A stretch of DNA of 45,436 bases. Origin: an uncultured Lachnospiraceae bacterium. GTDB lineage: Bacteria > Bacillota > Clostridia > Lachnospirales > Lachnospiraceae. Within the stretch, counting starts at the first letter, position 1. The number at the start of each line of letters is the position of its first letter. Positions 16,476 through 31,024 of the stretch are shown here, one piece after another. Below the pieces are notes generated by a model. That model was not told the DNA's origin, searched no databases, and was given only the letters and a program-made list of their open reading frames with translations. The stretch spans positions 1-45,436 of the forward strand of contig CANQVT010000019.1 of NCBI GenBank assembly GCA_947627365.1. The letters are read 5' to 3'. The position numbers and the translations under genes are program-made.

Positions 16476-18010
16476 AAACCCAGTTCCTCCAGATACTTTG
16501 CCATCTGCGCCTGCACCTGTGTAAGTTCAGTCTCTATATCTGCGATATTTTGCCTTATCTCGTCGATATCCGGCAGCTCCTCTTCCTCATAAGTGTCCAC
16601 ATAACGTGGAATGTTCAGATTATAGTCATTTTGGCGAATCTCATCGCGCGTAGCCAGATAGCTGTACTTATTTACTTTTTCTTCCCTCGCTTCGTAGGTA
16701 CTGACGATCCTCTGAATATCACTGTCACGCAGAATATTCTGATTCTTTCCTTTTTCATAGTTGCCTTCTCCTGACGCGTCAATGAACAGGACGTCGTCAC
16801 GTGTGCGATTCTTCCTGAAAACAAGAATACAGGCCGGAATACCGGTACCATAAAACAAATTTGCAGGAAGTCCGATCACCGCATCCAGCAGATTCATTTC
16901 GATCAGCTGTTTTCGAATCCTTCCTTCGCCGGCGCCTCGAAACAAAACTCCATGCGGAAGGACAACTGCCATCCGGCCTGTCTCTGCATCAAGGCTATGA
17001 AGCATGTGCAGGACAAAGGCGTAATCCCCTTTTGACGAAGGCGGAACTCCCCATTCAAACCGTTTCCAGGGATCCAACTCCGCAGTCATCTTCTCTTTCC
17101 TTTTTTCTTCGGAATCGTAACTCACATTGGACAAAAAACCACTGTCCCATTTATCCATACTGAAAGGAGGGTTTGCAACCACCACCTGAAATTTCATGAG
17201 CTTGTCGTCCTCAATATTCTGAGGGTTTGAAAGTGTATCCCCCTGCCAGATGCGGGCGTCGTCTATCCCATGCAGGAACATGTTCATCGTGCATAGTGCC
17301 CACGTCTGTGCATTCAGCTCCTGTCCGTAAACAGCCGTTTTTCCGTTAGGCACCTTCTTGTATGCTTTCAGCAGCAGGCCCCCGCTTCCGCACGTAGGGT
17401 CGTAAATACGATCGTTTTCCCCTGGTTTTACAAGCTCTGCGACCAATTCAGATACCTGACCGGGGGTATAAAATTCTCCGCCCTTTTTCCCTGCGTCAGA
17501 AGCAAAGTTGGCGATCATATACTCATATGCGTCCCCAATAATATCGGATGAATCCAACTGGCCGGGGCGAAGATCCAGTTCATGAAAATCTTCCAGCAGA
17601 TTGCGAAGCGTCGCATTCTTCTCCCGCACGTCGCCAAAATCGACCTGAGAGTTAAAATCGATTGCACGAAAAACGTTGCGAAGCTTACCACTGTTGTGTT
17701 CCTCGATATGGGACAAAGCTACGTTAATCTTCTGACCGATTTCGTTGTCGTTTCTGTATTCATACAAAAAATCAAAGGAAGAGCTTTCGTCGATTGCAAA
17801 CCGCTCCCGCGCCATCGCCCGTTCTACACGGCGTACATCCCCGTCATACTGCTTCATGTAAATTACTCGCTTTTCCTTTGTAACATCGCTTAAATACTTC
17901 ACAAAGAGCATAGCCAGAATATAATCCTTGTAACGGGAACTGTCTATTTTTCCGCGAAAGCTGTCACATGCTTTCCAAAGTACACGTTGAACATCACTGC
18001 GACTTGTCAT
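16472..18010 (-). CDS. hsdM: Type I DNA methyltransferase subunit (HsdM)
   Basis: This 512-aa N6-adenine methyltransferase subunit has SAM-binding motif I DPTCGSGGLLL (204-214), catalytic NPPF (280-283), and GGEFYTPGQVSELV (178-191), which is typical of HsdM. The N-terminal helical domain (LWKACDSFRGKID, YILAMLFVKYLSD) and the C-terminal coiled coil that contacts HsdS are both present. It starts six bases after the short HsdS-like gene and ends in an ATGA overlap with the RhuM gene. It probably protects host DNA at sites set by HsdS. Confidence 0.96.
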   Translation of the reverse strand: MTSRSDVQRVLWKACDSFRGKIDSSRYKDYILAMLFVKYLSDVTKEKRVIYMKQYDGDVRRVERAMARERFAIDESSSFDFLYEYRNDNEIGQKINVALSHIEEHNSGKLRNVFRAIDFNSQVDFGDVREKNATLRNLLEDFHELDLRPGQLDSSDIIGDAYEYMIANFASDAGKKGGEFYTPGQVSELVAELVKPGENDRIYDPTCGSGGLLLKAYKKVPNGKTAVYGQELNAQTWALCTMNMFLHGIDDARIWQGDTLSNPQNIEDDKLMKFQVVVANPPFSMDKWDSGFLSNVSYDSEEKRKEKMTAELDPWKRFEWGVPPSSKGDYAFVLHMLHSLDAETGRMAVVLPHGVLFRGAGEGRIRKQLIEMNLLDAVIGLPANLFYGTGIPACILVFRKNRTRDDVLFIDASGEGNYEKGKNQNILRDSDIQRIVSTYEAREEKVNKYSYLATRDEIRQNDYNLNIPRYVDTYEEEELPDIDEIRQNIADIETELTQVQAQMAKYLEELGL

Positions 18011-18016
18011 CTTTCA

Positions 18017-18604
18017 TTACCTCTCTTTGTCTCTCTTCGTTTCTTCGTATATAGTATGAATCAGGAAGCTATAGTAACGCTCTTTTTCAATTACCAGCTG
18101 CCGGAGCAGATGCTCCTCTCTCTTTGCCAGCAGATTCATCGCGGAAATCCGCCTCTGATCGGCAATCGGCAATAAGTCTATTTCAAATTCTGTAAAATAT
18201 CTCGCTTTGGCTGCTCCCAGCATGTTGCTGCTGCTGTTTTCGTATATTTCCTTCCTTACTTCCGGTGTGTTAATCAGCCAGAAAAGATATTCCGGCAGAA
18301 GCTTGTCCCCGCACCGGATAATCGCAAAATTCGACGATACGACTGCTCCGGCGGTAGCTTCGTCAATAAGAACCGCCGTATATGGCAGACTCAGACGGAC
18401 AATGATGTCCCCAATCTGAGATATATATTCCAATGGCAGCTTTTCTGATGCATCAAATACATCCATCTGCTCTCTGGCAATAGATCCGTCGGGATTAACC
18501 GACCGCAGATTGAGCAGCGGATAACGTATTCCGGTCGGTTCCCGCGCCTGCTTCCGCGAGAGAACCAGTCCGCTTCGCACCAGAGCCAAATCCCCAAGTT
18601 TCAT
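18017..18604 (-). CDS. Half-length HsdS-like specificity protein (single target-recognition domain)
   Basis: The 195-aa protein is the first gene of the restriction operon. It has one HsdS-type target-recognition domain (MKLGDLALVRSG, YPLLNLRSVNPDG, IGDIIVRLSLPY, VVSSNFAIIRC, PEYLFWLINT) and one terminal helix (LPIADQRRISAMNLLAKREE, LLRQLVIEKERYY). It is about half the size of a normal HsdS. The ATG at 18604 has AGGTG upstream. It could dimerise into an alternative specificity module or modulate the full HsdS; both are inference. It does not look truncated, because it ends cleanly six bases before hsdM. Confidence 0.85.
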   Translation of the reverse strand: MKLGDLALVRSGLVLSRKQAREPTGIRYPLLNLRSVNPDGSIAREQMDVFDASEKLPLEYISQIGDIIVRLSLPYTAVLIDEATAGAVVSSNFAIIRCGDKLLPEYLFWLINTPEVRKEIYENSSSNMLGAAKARYFTEFEIDLLPIADQRRISAMNLLAKREEHLLRQLVIEKERYYSFLIHTIYEETKRDKER

Positions 18605-18678
18605 TTGTTCACCTCGTCTGTCATGATGGAAAAATAACATAAAATTTATTCATGAAAAGATTTTTCTTCTTTATTATC

Positions 18679-18718
18679 ATGCTAATACACATTTCGACAA
18701 ATGTCAATAAATTTTGTC
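18679..18718 (-). promoter_or_regulatory. Promoter of the restriction operon with overlapping inverted repeat
   Basis: TTGACA (18702-18707) and TAGCAT (18679-18684) are spaced by 17 bases on the minus strand. An inverted repeat GACAAA (18696-18701) / TTTGTC (18713-18718) brackets the -35 box, as an operator would. The leader to the half-HsdS start is about 70 bases. Confidence 0.65.
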
Positions 18719-18750
18719 ATGTCTAAAAAATAACGCCCCATTTGTTATAA

Positions 18751-18781
18751 ATTGCGGTGCAGAAATCCCCTGCACCGCAAT
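18751..18781 (-). terminator. Hairpin after thiZ-like gene
   Basis: ATTGCGGTGCAG (18751-18762) pairs perfectly over 12 bases with CTGCACCGCAAT (18770-18781) with a 7-base loop. On the minus strand it is followed by TTTATAAC, a weak T-run. It lies five bases after the ATPase stop and most likely ends the thiamine-precursor transporter transcript. Confidence 0.85.
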
Positions 18782-18785
18782 CCGT

Positions 18786-19511
18786 TCACGCTTTAATCAC
18801 CCGGTAAATCTCCGCGCGCAGCTCTCCCTGCTCGTACAGCCACTCCCTCGTGCGATTCTGCTCTGTGACAGAGAATTCTCTGCGGATACCTTCGCCGGGT
18901 GTCCCGAAGATCAGGATGCGGTCGGAGAGATAGATCGCCTCGTCCGTGTCGTGCGTCACCAACAGGATCGTCTTTTTCAGGCTGCCGCACAGTTCCCGAA
19001 GCCAGTCCTGCATGTCGCCGCGCGTGATTACGTCCAGCGCCCCAAAAGGCTCGTCAAGCAGGTAAATGTCCGCGTCGCACATCGCCGTGCGCAGGAATGC
19101 CGCCCGCTGCCGCATGCCGCCGGAGAGCTCGGAGGGATATTTGTCCTCGCAGCCCTCCAGACCGAAACGCGCCATCTGCTCTCTTGCTCGCTCCCTGACC
19201 GCATCCTTCTCATGATGAATCTCCCCGTAGAGGCAGACGTTGTCGAGGATCGTCCGCCAGGGGAACAGCAGGTCGTTCTGCGGCATGTAAGCGAACTGAT
19301 GATTCACGCCGCTCGTCTGCACGCCGTCAATCAGGATCTGTCCGCCCTGCGGCTTCAGGATCCCCGCCAGCACATTCAGAAGCGTCGACTTTCCGCAGCC
19401 GGAGGGGCCGAGAATGCTGACAAACTCGCCCTCCGACACCGCGAAAGAGAGATCCTTGAGGATCACTTTATCCGTATATGAAAAATTCAGGTTGCTCACG
19501 CTAAGTTTCAT
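18786..19511 (-). CDS. thiZ: Thiamine-precursor ABC transporter, ATP-binding protein (ThiZ-like)
   Basis: A 241-aa ABC ATPase of the nitrate/taurine/HMP type. Walker A GPSGCGKST, signature LSGGMRQRAAFLRT, Walker B IYLLDEPFGALD and switch His VTHDTDEA are all present. The ATG at 19511 has GGAGGG 11 bases upstream; a GTG 12 bases earlier sits on the ribosome binding site and was rejected. It is the last gene of an operon headed by a TPP riboswitch, so it most likely energises uptake of a thiamine pyrimidine precursor together with the neighbouring ThiX- and ThiY-like proteins. Confidence 0.88.
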   Translation of the reverse strand: MKLSVSNLNFSYTDKVILKDLSFAVSEGEFVSILGPSGCGKSTLLNVLAGILKPQGGQILIDGVQTSGVNHQFAYMPQNDLLFPWRTILDNVCLYGEIHHEKDAVRERAREQMARFGLEGCEDKYPSELSGGMRQRAAFLRTAMCDADIYLLDEPFGALDVITRGDMQDWLRELCGSLKKTILLVTHDTDEAIYLSDRILIFGTPGEGIRREFSVTEQNRTREWLYEQGELRAEIYRVIKA

Positions 19512-19569
19512 TGCTGAATCCACCCTCCGGAACCCGGAAATTCTGTTCGTATTGCTGCAAAATTACTTT

Positions 19570-20565
19570 TTACTGCGCCAGGAATTCATTCGTGTAGCAA
19601 TCCGCCGCCGGGATCGCCTCACTGATCACGCCGTACTCCTGCAGGAACGCGCTGTAATTGTCCCACACCTCGTCCTTCATCATACCCCAGACGTCCGTGT
19701 CCTCCATGAATTTATCCGCCAGGTACTCCTGCGAAATCTTCAGCATCTCAAGGTCATAATTCGGCGCATACTTGGAAAGAATCTCCGCCGACGCGTCCGG
19801 ATCCGCGATCGTGTCCGCATAGCCTTTCTCCGTCGCGCGCAGGAACGCGGAGACCATCTCCGGATCCTCCTCAAGCACTGCGTTGCTCGCGATAATGATC
19901 GGCGTATAGTAATCCAGGCGCTCATCCAGATCACGGCAGGCCATATAGTTGAGCTCTACGCCGTTCATCTCCGCCATCACGGAATCCCACGCCTCAAAGA
20001 ACCACATCAGATCACAGCTCTTTCCGAGCGCCTCAAAACCACTGCCGTCGGAAATCACCATATTCAGCTTCGAGAAATCCTTGCCTGCCTGCGTCATGCA
20101 CGCCTCGAGCACCGCCGACTCACCCGGGCCGCCCCAGCCCGCGTACGTCTTGCCCTCGAAATCCGCCGGGGACTCGATGCCGCTGTCCGCAAGGCTCACA
20201 AAGCCCGAGGTATTGTGCTGGATGATCGTCGCGATAGCCTTGATCGGGAGTGGATCCTCCGCGGTTAGCGCGATCGTCACATCCTCCTGATAGCTGACGC
20301 CGAACGTGCCCTTCTGCTGCGCCACGAGCGTCGCCGTCGCGCCGTCGGTCGGCTCGATGATCTCGACATCCAGCCCTTCTTCCTCATAATAGCCCTTCTC
20401 CAGAGCAACATACATACCCGTGTGATTCGTGTTCGGCACATAGTCCAGAATCACCGTTACCTTTTTGAGTTCCACATCCTCATCCGCCGATACCGGCATT
20501 GCCATGCCAAGCATCATTGATGCCGCTGCCACAAGGGCAAATCCTTTTTTCCATGTCTTGTTCAT
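19570..20565 (-). CDS. thiY: Thiamine-precursor substrate-binding protein (ThiY-like, NMT1 family)
   Basis: This 331-aa protein begins with a signal peptide (MNKTWKKGFALVAAASMMLG, cleavage near VSA|DED) and then the NMT1/THI5-like core: LDYVPNTNHTGMYVALEKGY, EEGLDVEI, AQQKGTFGVSYQED. In this family such proteins bind pyrimidine precursors of thiamine such as formylaminopyrimidine or HMP. No lipobox Cys is present at the cleavage site, so how it is retained at the membrane is unclear. It has GAGGAGG before the ATG. The TPP riboswitch upstream strongly supports the thiamine role. Confidence 0.9.
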   Translation of the reverse strand: MNKTWKKGFALVAAASMMLGMAMPVSADEDVELKKVTVILDYVPNTNHTGMYVALEKGYYEEEGLDVEIIEPTDGATATLVAQQKGTFGVSYQEDVTIALTAEDPLPIKAIATIIQHNTSGFVSLADSGIESPADFEGKTYAGWGGPGESAVLEACMTQAGKDFSKLNMVISDGSGFEALGKSCDLMWFFEAWDSVMAEMNGVELNYMACRDLDERLDYYTPIIIASNAVLEEDPEMVSAFLRATEKGYADTIADPDASAEILSKYAPNYDLEMLKISQEYLADKFMEDTDVWGMMKDEVWDNYSAFLQEYGVISEAIPAADCYTNEFLAQ

Positions 20566-20601
20566 CTCTGTCTCCTCCTCATTTCTGTCTTTTCTTTCCG
20601 G

Positions 20602-20638
20602 CCCATACAGGGTCGCTTTCTATGAAAATCCGTATGGG
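20602..20638 (-). other. Hairpin in the thiX-thiY gap
   Basis: CCCATAC (20602-20608) pairs with GTATGGG (20632-20638) across 23 bases in the 113-base gap between the permease and binding-protein genes. There is no T-run, so it is not a terminator; it may stabilise the downstream mRNA. Confidence 0.4.
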
Positions 20639-20678
20639 ATTTACATCGTTAATTTGCAATTCATCATGAGCCAAACGA

Positions 20679-21440
20679 TCACGCCTTCGCACTTCTTCTG
20701 CGCCGCGCCGGAATCATAAGATAACCGAACAGCTTCACCAGTCCGTTCATCAGCAGGCTCAGCAGAATGATCATCAGCACGCAGGCGAACACCTTGTCCA
20801 GCATATAACCGTTCTTTGCCCGGATCAGATAATAACCGAGGCCGCTCTGCGAGGCGATCCACTCTCCGACCACCGCGCCGCTGATGCTGTAGGTCGCGGC
20901 TACCTTGAGCCCCGACAGCAGCGAGATCACAGCCGATGGGATCTTGACGATCCGGTAGATCTGGAATTTCGAACCGCCGTAGGTGCGGACAAGATTCAGA
21001 TAGCCCTCGTCCATCTCCCCCAGACCGTCGCTGAAGCTGACGACGATCGGGAAAAAGCACATCAGCACGACCGTCAGGATTTTCGGCGCATAGCCAAAGC
21101 CCATGTAGATGATGAAGATCGGAGCGAGCACAATGACTGGAACCGTCTGCGTCACGACCAGAATCGGGTAAATACTCTTCTTGAACGTGGGCATCGCGTC
21201 GATCAGCACGCCCATGAGAATGCCGATCACGAATGAGATCGCCATGCCTGCGAGCGCCTCCATCACCGTCACACTTGCGTGCCTCAGAAGCTCCGGAAGC
21301 TCTGTGACAAACGTTGAAAGCATATCGCTTGGCGCCGGGAGCACATACAGTGGAATTCCCGCCAGCTGCACCACCAGCTCCCATATAATCAGCAGACTCA
21401 GGATCACAAAGACTGGAGCTGCTTTCGTAAGTTTCCTCAT
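20679..21440 (-). CDS. thiX: Thiamine-precursor ABC transporter permease (ThiX-like)
   Basis: A 253-aa inner-membrane permease of the SsuC/TauC/ThiX type. It has about six hydrophobic segments, and its EAA-type loop is contained in GLKVAATYSISGAVVGEW followed by GLGYYLI. The N-terminal motif YVLPAPSDMLSTF is typical of this class. The ATG at 21440 has AGGAGG upstream. It is the first gene behind the TPP riboswitch, ahead of the binding protein and ATPase, which is the order expected for thiamine-precursor importers. Confidence 0.88.
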   Translation of the reverse strand: MRKLTKAAPVFVILSLLIIWELVVQLAGIPLYVLPAPSDMLSTFVTELPELLRHASVTVMEALAGMAISFVIGILMGVLIDAMPTFKKSIYPILVVTQTVPVIVLAPIFIIYMGFGYAPKILTVVLMCFFPIVVSFSDGLGEMDEGYLNLVRTYGGSKFQIYRIVKIPSAVISLLSGLKVAATYSISGAVVGEWIASQSGLGYYLIRAKNGYMLDKVFACVLMIILLSLLMNGLVKLFGYLMIPARRRRSAKA

Positions 21441-21478
21441 AGTTGTTCCTCCTGGCACGGTTCGGAAGCTGTGCCCAG

Positions 21479-21565
21479 CCTCTGGAAAGCTTCGCTTTCC
21501 AGAGGTCGCGGGCTTTCGCCCTATAGATCCTCTGTCCCGTGGAATTGCCTGCAGGCAGGCATTCC
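21479..21565 (-). other. Two further hairpins in the thi leader
   Basis: CCTCTGGAAAGC (21479-21490) with GCTTTCCAGAGG (21494-21505) forms a perfect 12-bp stem with a 3-base loop. GGAAT and GCCTGC with GCAGGC and ATTCC form a second stem at about 21541-21565. Neither has a T-run. They lie between the riboswitch terminator and the permease start and may stabilise the full-length mRNA. Confidence 0.6.
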
Positions 21566-21602
21566 CCGCTCCAGCGGATCTGCACGGCTCATTGCCTTCG
21601 CG

Positions 21603-21632
21603 AAAAAAGCTGCCGACACTTCTGCCGGCAGC
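21603..21632 (-). terminator. TPP-riboswitch expression-platform terminator
   Basis: GCTGCCG (21609-21615) pairs with CGGCAGC (21626-21632) with a 10-base loop, followed by six T on the minus strand. It lies downstream of the TPP aptamer and upstream of the permease, as a ligand-controlled terminator should. An antiterminator partner was not resolved by eye. Confidence 0.82.
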
Positions 21633-21684
21633 CCATTATACTCGCAATAATCGCAAGAACCTGGTCGTTCCCGCGATCTGTTCC

Positions 21685-21768
21685 TATTTTCCTGCGCCAG
21701 CATTATCTGTATCAGGTTCGAAGGGTCAAAACCGTAAGGTTTACTCTCAGGCCCAAGGCCTCCCCGTT
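21685..21768 (-). promoter_or_regulatory. TPP riboswitch (THI element)
   Basis: Minus-strand sequence reads ACGGGGAGG, then GGCCTGAGAG, then GACCCTTCGAACCTGATA, then CAGATAATGCTGGCGCAGG, which are the conserved blocks of the thiamine pyrophosphate aptamer, including the CUGAGA and ACCUGA binding motifs. A terminator hairpin follows about 50 bases later. By family precedent, TPP binding turns off the downstream transporter genes. Confidence 0.96.
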
Positions 21769-21778
21769 TTCGTACGTT

Positions 21779-21807
21779 ACTATACCACAGCTGTCTGAAT
21801 TATACAA
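21779..21807 (-). promoter_or_regulatory. Promoter of the TPP-riboswitch transcript
   Basis: TATAGT (21779-21784) is preceded by TGG, giving an extended -10 element, and by a weak -35 TTGTAT (21802-21807) at 17 bases. Transcription would start a few bases before the aptamer. Confidence 0.6.
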
Positions 21808-21859
21808 GCATAAATTTTAAGTCTGTTTTTTTCTGTCTGTTAAGATTTTCTTAAATGAC

Positions 21860-21888
21860 TGGACACCTCCGCGACCGGATGTTAAAAT
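21860..21888 (+). promoter_or_regulatory. Promoter of the VanZ-like gene
   Basis: TGGACA (21860-21865), a 17-base spacer and TAAAAT (21883-21888) lie about 50 bases before the start codon. It is divergent from the thi promoter. Confidence 0.6.
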
Positions 21889-21937
21889 AGCCGCTAGAGA
21901 TGTGAGACAGGGGAAACAAATAAGGGGATTTCTTATT

Positions 21938-22822
21938 ATGATAATCAAATTTCTGAAGCCGTTTTCATTTTTGCCGGCTATTATCCTGATGTATATGATT
22001 TTTTCGCTGTCCGCGCAGGACGGCGAGACCTCGGCCGGACTCAGCTATCAGGTAAGCTATAAGATTGTGGAGGTCGGCGGCGAAGTCCTGGGAGCCGATC
22101 TGCAGTCCTGGGAGATCGACCAGCTGGCGACGCGCTTTCACACTCCGGTGCGCAAGCTCGCACATATGACGGAATATTTTCTGCTTGCCATAGCGGTGGC
22201 TTTCCCACTGTATGTCTATGGGCTGCGAGGCATTCTGCTGCTGATTGCGGCAGGAATGATTTGCGTGGGCTTTGCCTGCGGGGACGAATATCATCAGTCG
22301 TACGTCGCCGGACGCGGGCCATCCAAGCGGGACGTCCTGATCGATTCCATCGGCGTATTTTTCGGGATCGTACTCGTCCGTATCATCGGCTGGACCGGAC
22401 GCAATACGATCTTCCGTCCTTTTGCCCGCAAGAAGAATCGTCAAGACAAATCGGATGCAGAATTCGAGCGGCAACCATACCCACAGGGTAATCCCTATCC
22501 ACAGGGCAATCCATACTTGCAGGGCAACCCGTATCCGCAGGGCAATCCCTATCCACAGGGTAACCCATACTCGCAGGGCACTCCATATCCGCAGGGTAAC
22601 CCATATTCGCAGGGCACTCCATATCCGCAGGGCAATCCCAACGCCTACAGCAGGAATTCCTATCCCGAGGATTTCTATGACGAAAATCTCTACGAGGAAG
22701 AGGAAGCCGGCACCTCGGATCGACTGTCCGAGGATATGTCCTTACGCAAGCTCGTCAGCGATCTGAAGGATCAGAAGCAGTCCAGACGAGCATCCCAGAG
22801 AAGCAGCCGTTCTCCGGAGTAA
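21938..22822 (+). CDS. VanZ-family membrane protein with PYxQGN repeat tail
   Basis: A 294-aa protein. The first 150 residues match the VanZ-like family: four hydrophobic helices with RKLAHMTEYFLLA and CGDEYHQSYVAGRGPSKRDV, whose His, Glu, Tyr and Asp residues are family hallmarks. After a basic stretch (RKKNRQDK) there are nine tandem six-residue repeats of the form PYxQGx (about residues 180-233), then an acidic segment and a charged tail (SRRASQRSSRS). VanZ itself gives low teicoplanin resistance, but most family members are uncharacterised. The ATG at 21938 has AAGGGGA upstream. It is one of only two plus-strand genes here. Confidence 0.85.
   Translation: MIIKFLKPFSFLPAIILMYMIFSLSAQDGETSAGLSYQVSYKIVEVGGEVLGADLQSWEIDQLATRFHTPVRKLAHMTEYFLLAIAVAFPLYVYGLRGILLLIAAGMICVGFACGDEYHQSYVAGRGPSKRDVLIDSIGVFFGIVLVRIIGWTGRNTIFRPFARKKNRQDKSDAEFERQPYPQGNPYPQGNPYLQGNPYPQGNPYPQGNPYSQGTPYPQGNPYSQGTPYPQGNPNAYSRNSYPEDFYDENLYEEEEAGTSDRLSEDMSLRKLVSDLKDQKQSRRASQRSSRSPE
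22475..22636 (+). repeat. Nine tandem 18-bp units coding PYxQGx
   Basis: Nine consecutive 18-base units run from 22475 to 22636 inside the VanZ-like gene, all keeping CAGGG and mostly differing at third codon positions. The variable amino acids are Pro/Leu/Ser at position 3 and Asn/Thr at position 6. Confidence 0.95.
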
Positions 22823-22827
22823 AAAAC

Positions 22828-22865
22828 CAGGGGCAGGAATTTGTTTCCCGCCCCTGAATATTTTT
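22828..22865. terminator. Bidirectional terminator between VanZ-like gene and rpoC
   Basis: CAGGGGC (22828-22834) pairs with GCCCCTG (22850-22856) with inner G-C pairs. T-rich sequence follows on plus (AATATTTTT), and an A-run before it gives a T-run on minus. It serves the convergent stops of the VanZ-like gene (22822) and rpoC (22870). Confidence 0.88.
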
Positions 22866-22869
22866 GGAA

Positions 22870-26625
<3,756 letters not shown>

Positions 26626-26685
26626 GGCGGTACTCCTTTCACACGCTTGATCGTCGCCGTTCACTCTGTGACCGGCAGCACGGCA

Positions 26686-30543
<3,858 letters not shown>

Positions 30544-30683
30544 TGATGCTTTCACCTCTTGTTCTTTCTGCAGTTTTCGTAACTATTCAGTACCCTGATT
30601 ACTCCTGAACAATTACCAATTTTCTTTAATTTTGGGCATAGTACCCCCTCATGGGCACACTCCCGCACAATAGTGCAACTTAC

Positions 30684-30712
30684 ACTTTAGCACAGGATCA
30701 CGGGTGAGTCAA
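30684..30712 (-). promoter_or_regulatory. rpoBC promoter
   Basis: TTGACT (30707-30712), 17 bases, TAAAGT (30684-30689) on the minus strand, with a leader of about 135 bases before rpoB. The leader has no obvious terminator. Confidence 0.75.
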
Positions 30713-30742
30713 GCATTTTTTCCCAGTAAATTTCCATTCTTC

Positions 30743-31022
30743 GTCTACCCGAGATGTACCGCTACCGCCGTTACCGTTCGCTCCGCGACCGGCAACAAGC
30801 AGTTTGGGCATGCTGTTTCGCTCCGCGAAGCCCAAACTGCCTCTTGTCTCACTTTCTTACGACCTCAGCAGCAGGTGCTTCGGTCTACCCGAGATGTACC
30901 GCTACCGCCGTTACCGTTCGCTCCGCGACCGGCAACAAGCAGTTTGGGCATGCCGTTTCGCTCCGCGAAGCCCAAACTGCCTCTTGTTTCACTTTCTTAC
31001 GACCTCAGCAGCAGGTGCTTCG
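30743..31022. repeat. Two tandem 140-bp units with a cruciform, third partial copy at galA 3' end
   Basis: Units at 30743-30882 and 30883-31022 differ at only two of 140 positions. The next about 27 bases (31023-31049) repeat the unit start and are the end of the alpha-galactosidase gene, so the array was built by duplication anchored at that gene's end. Each unit holds an 11-bp perfect inverted repeat GCAGTTTGGGC / GCCCAAACTGC (30799-30809 with 30830-30840; 30939-30949 with 30970-30980). Its loop carries the smaller stem TTCGC/GCGAA. No gene is supported in this gap. Confidence 0.96.
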
Positions 31023-31024
31023 GT

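Noticed and set aside
22475-22636. Repeat array considered as a CRISPR
   Set aside because: Units are 18 bp, contiguous without spacers and in frame within a protein. No cas genes are present.
30743-31022. 140-bp units considered as an insertion sequence or CRISPR
   Set aside because: They carry no transposase gene, no spacers and no target-site duplication; tandem duplication explains them.
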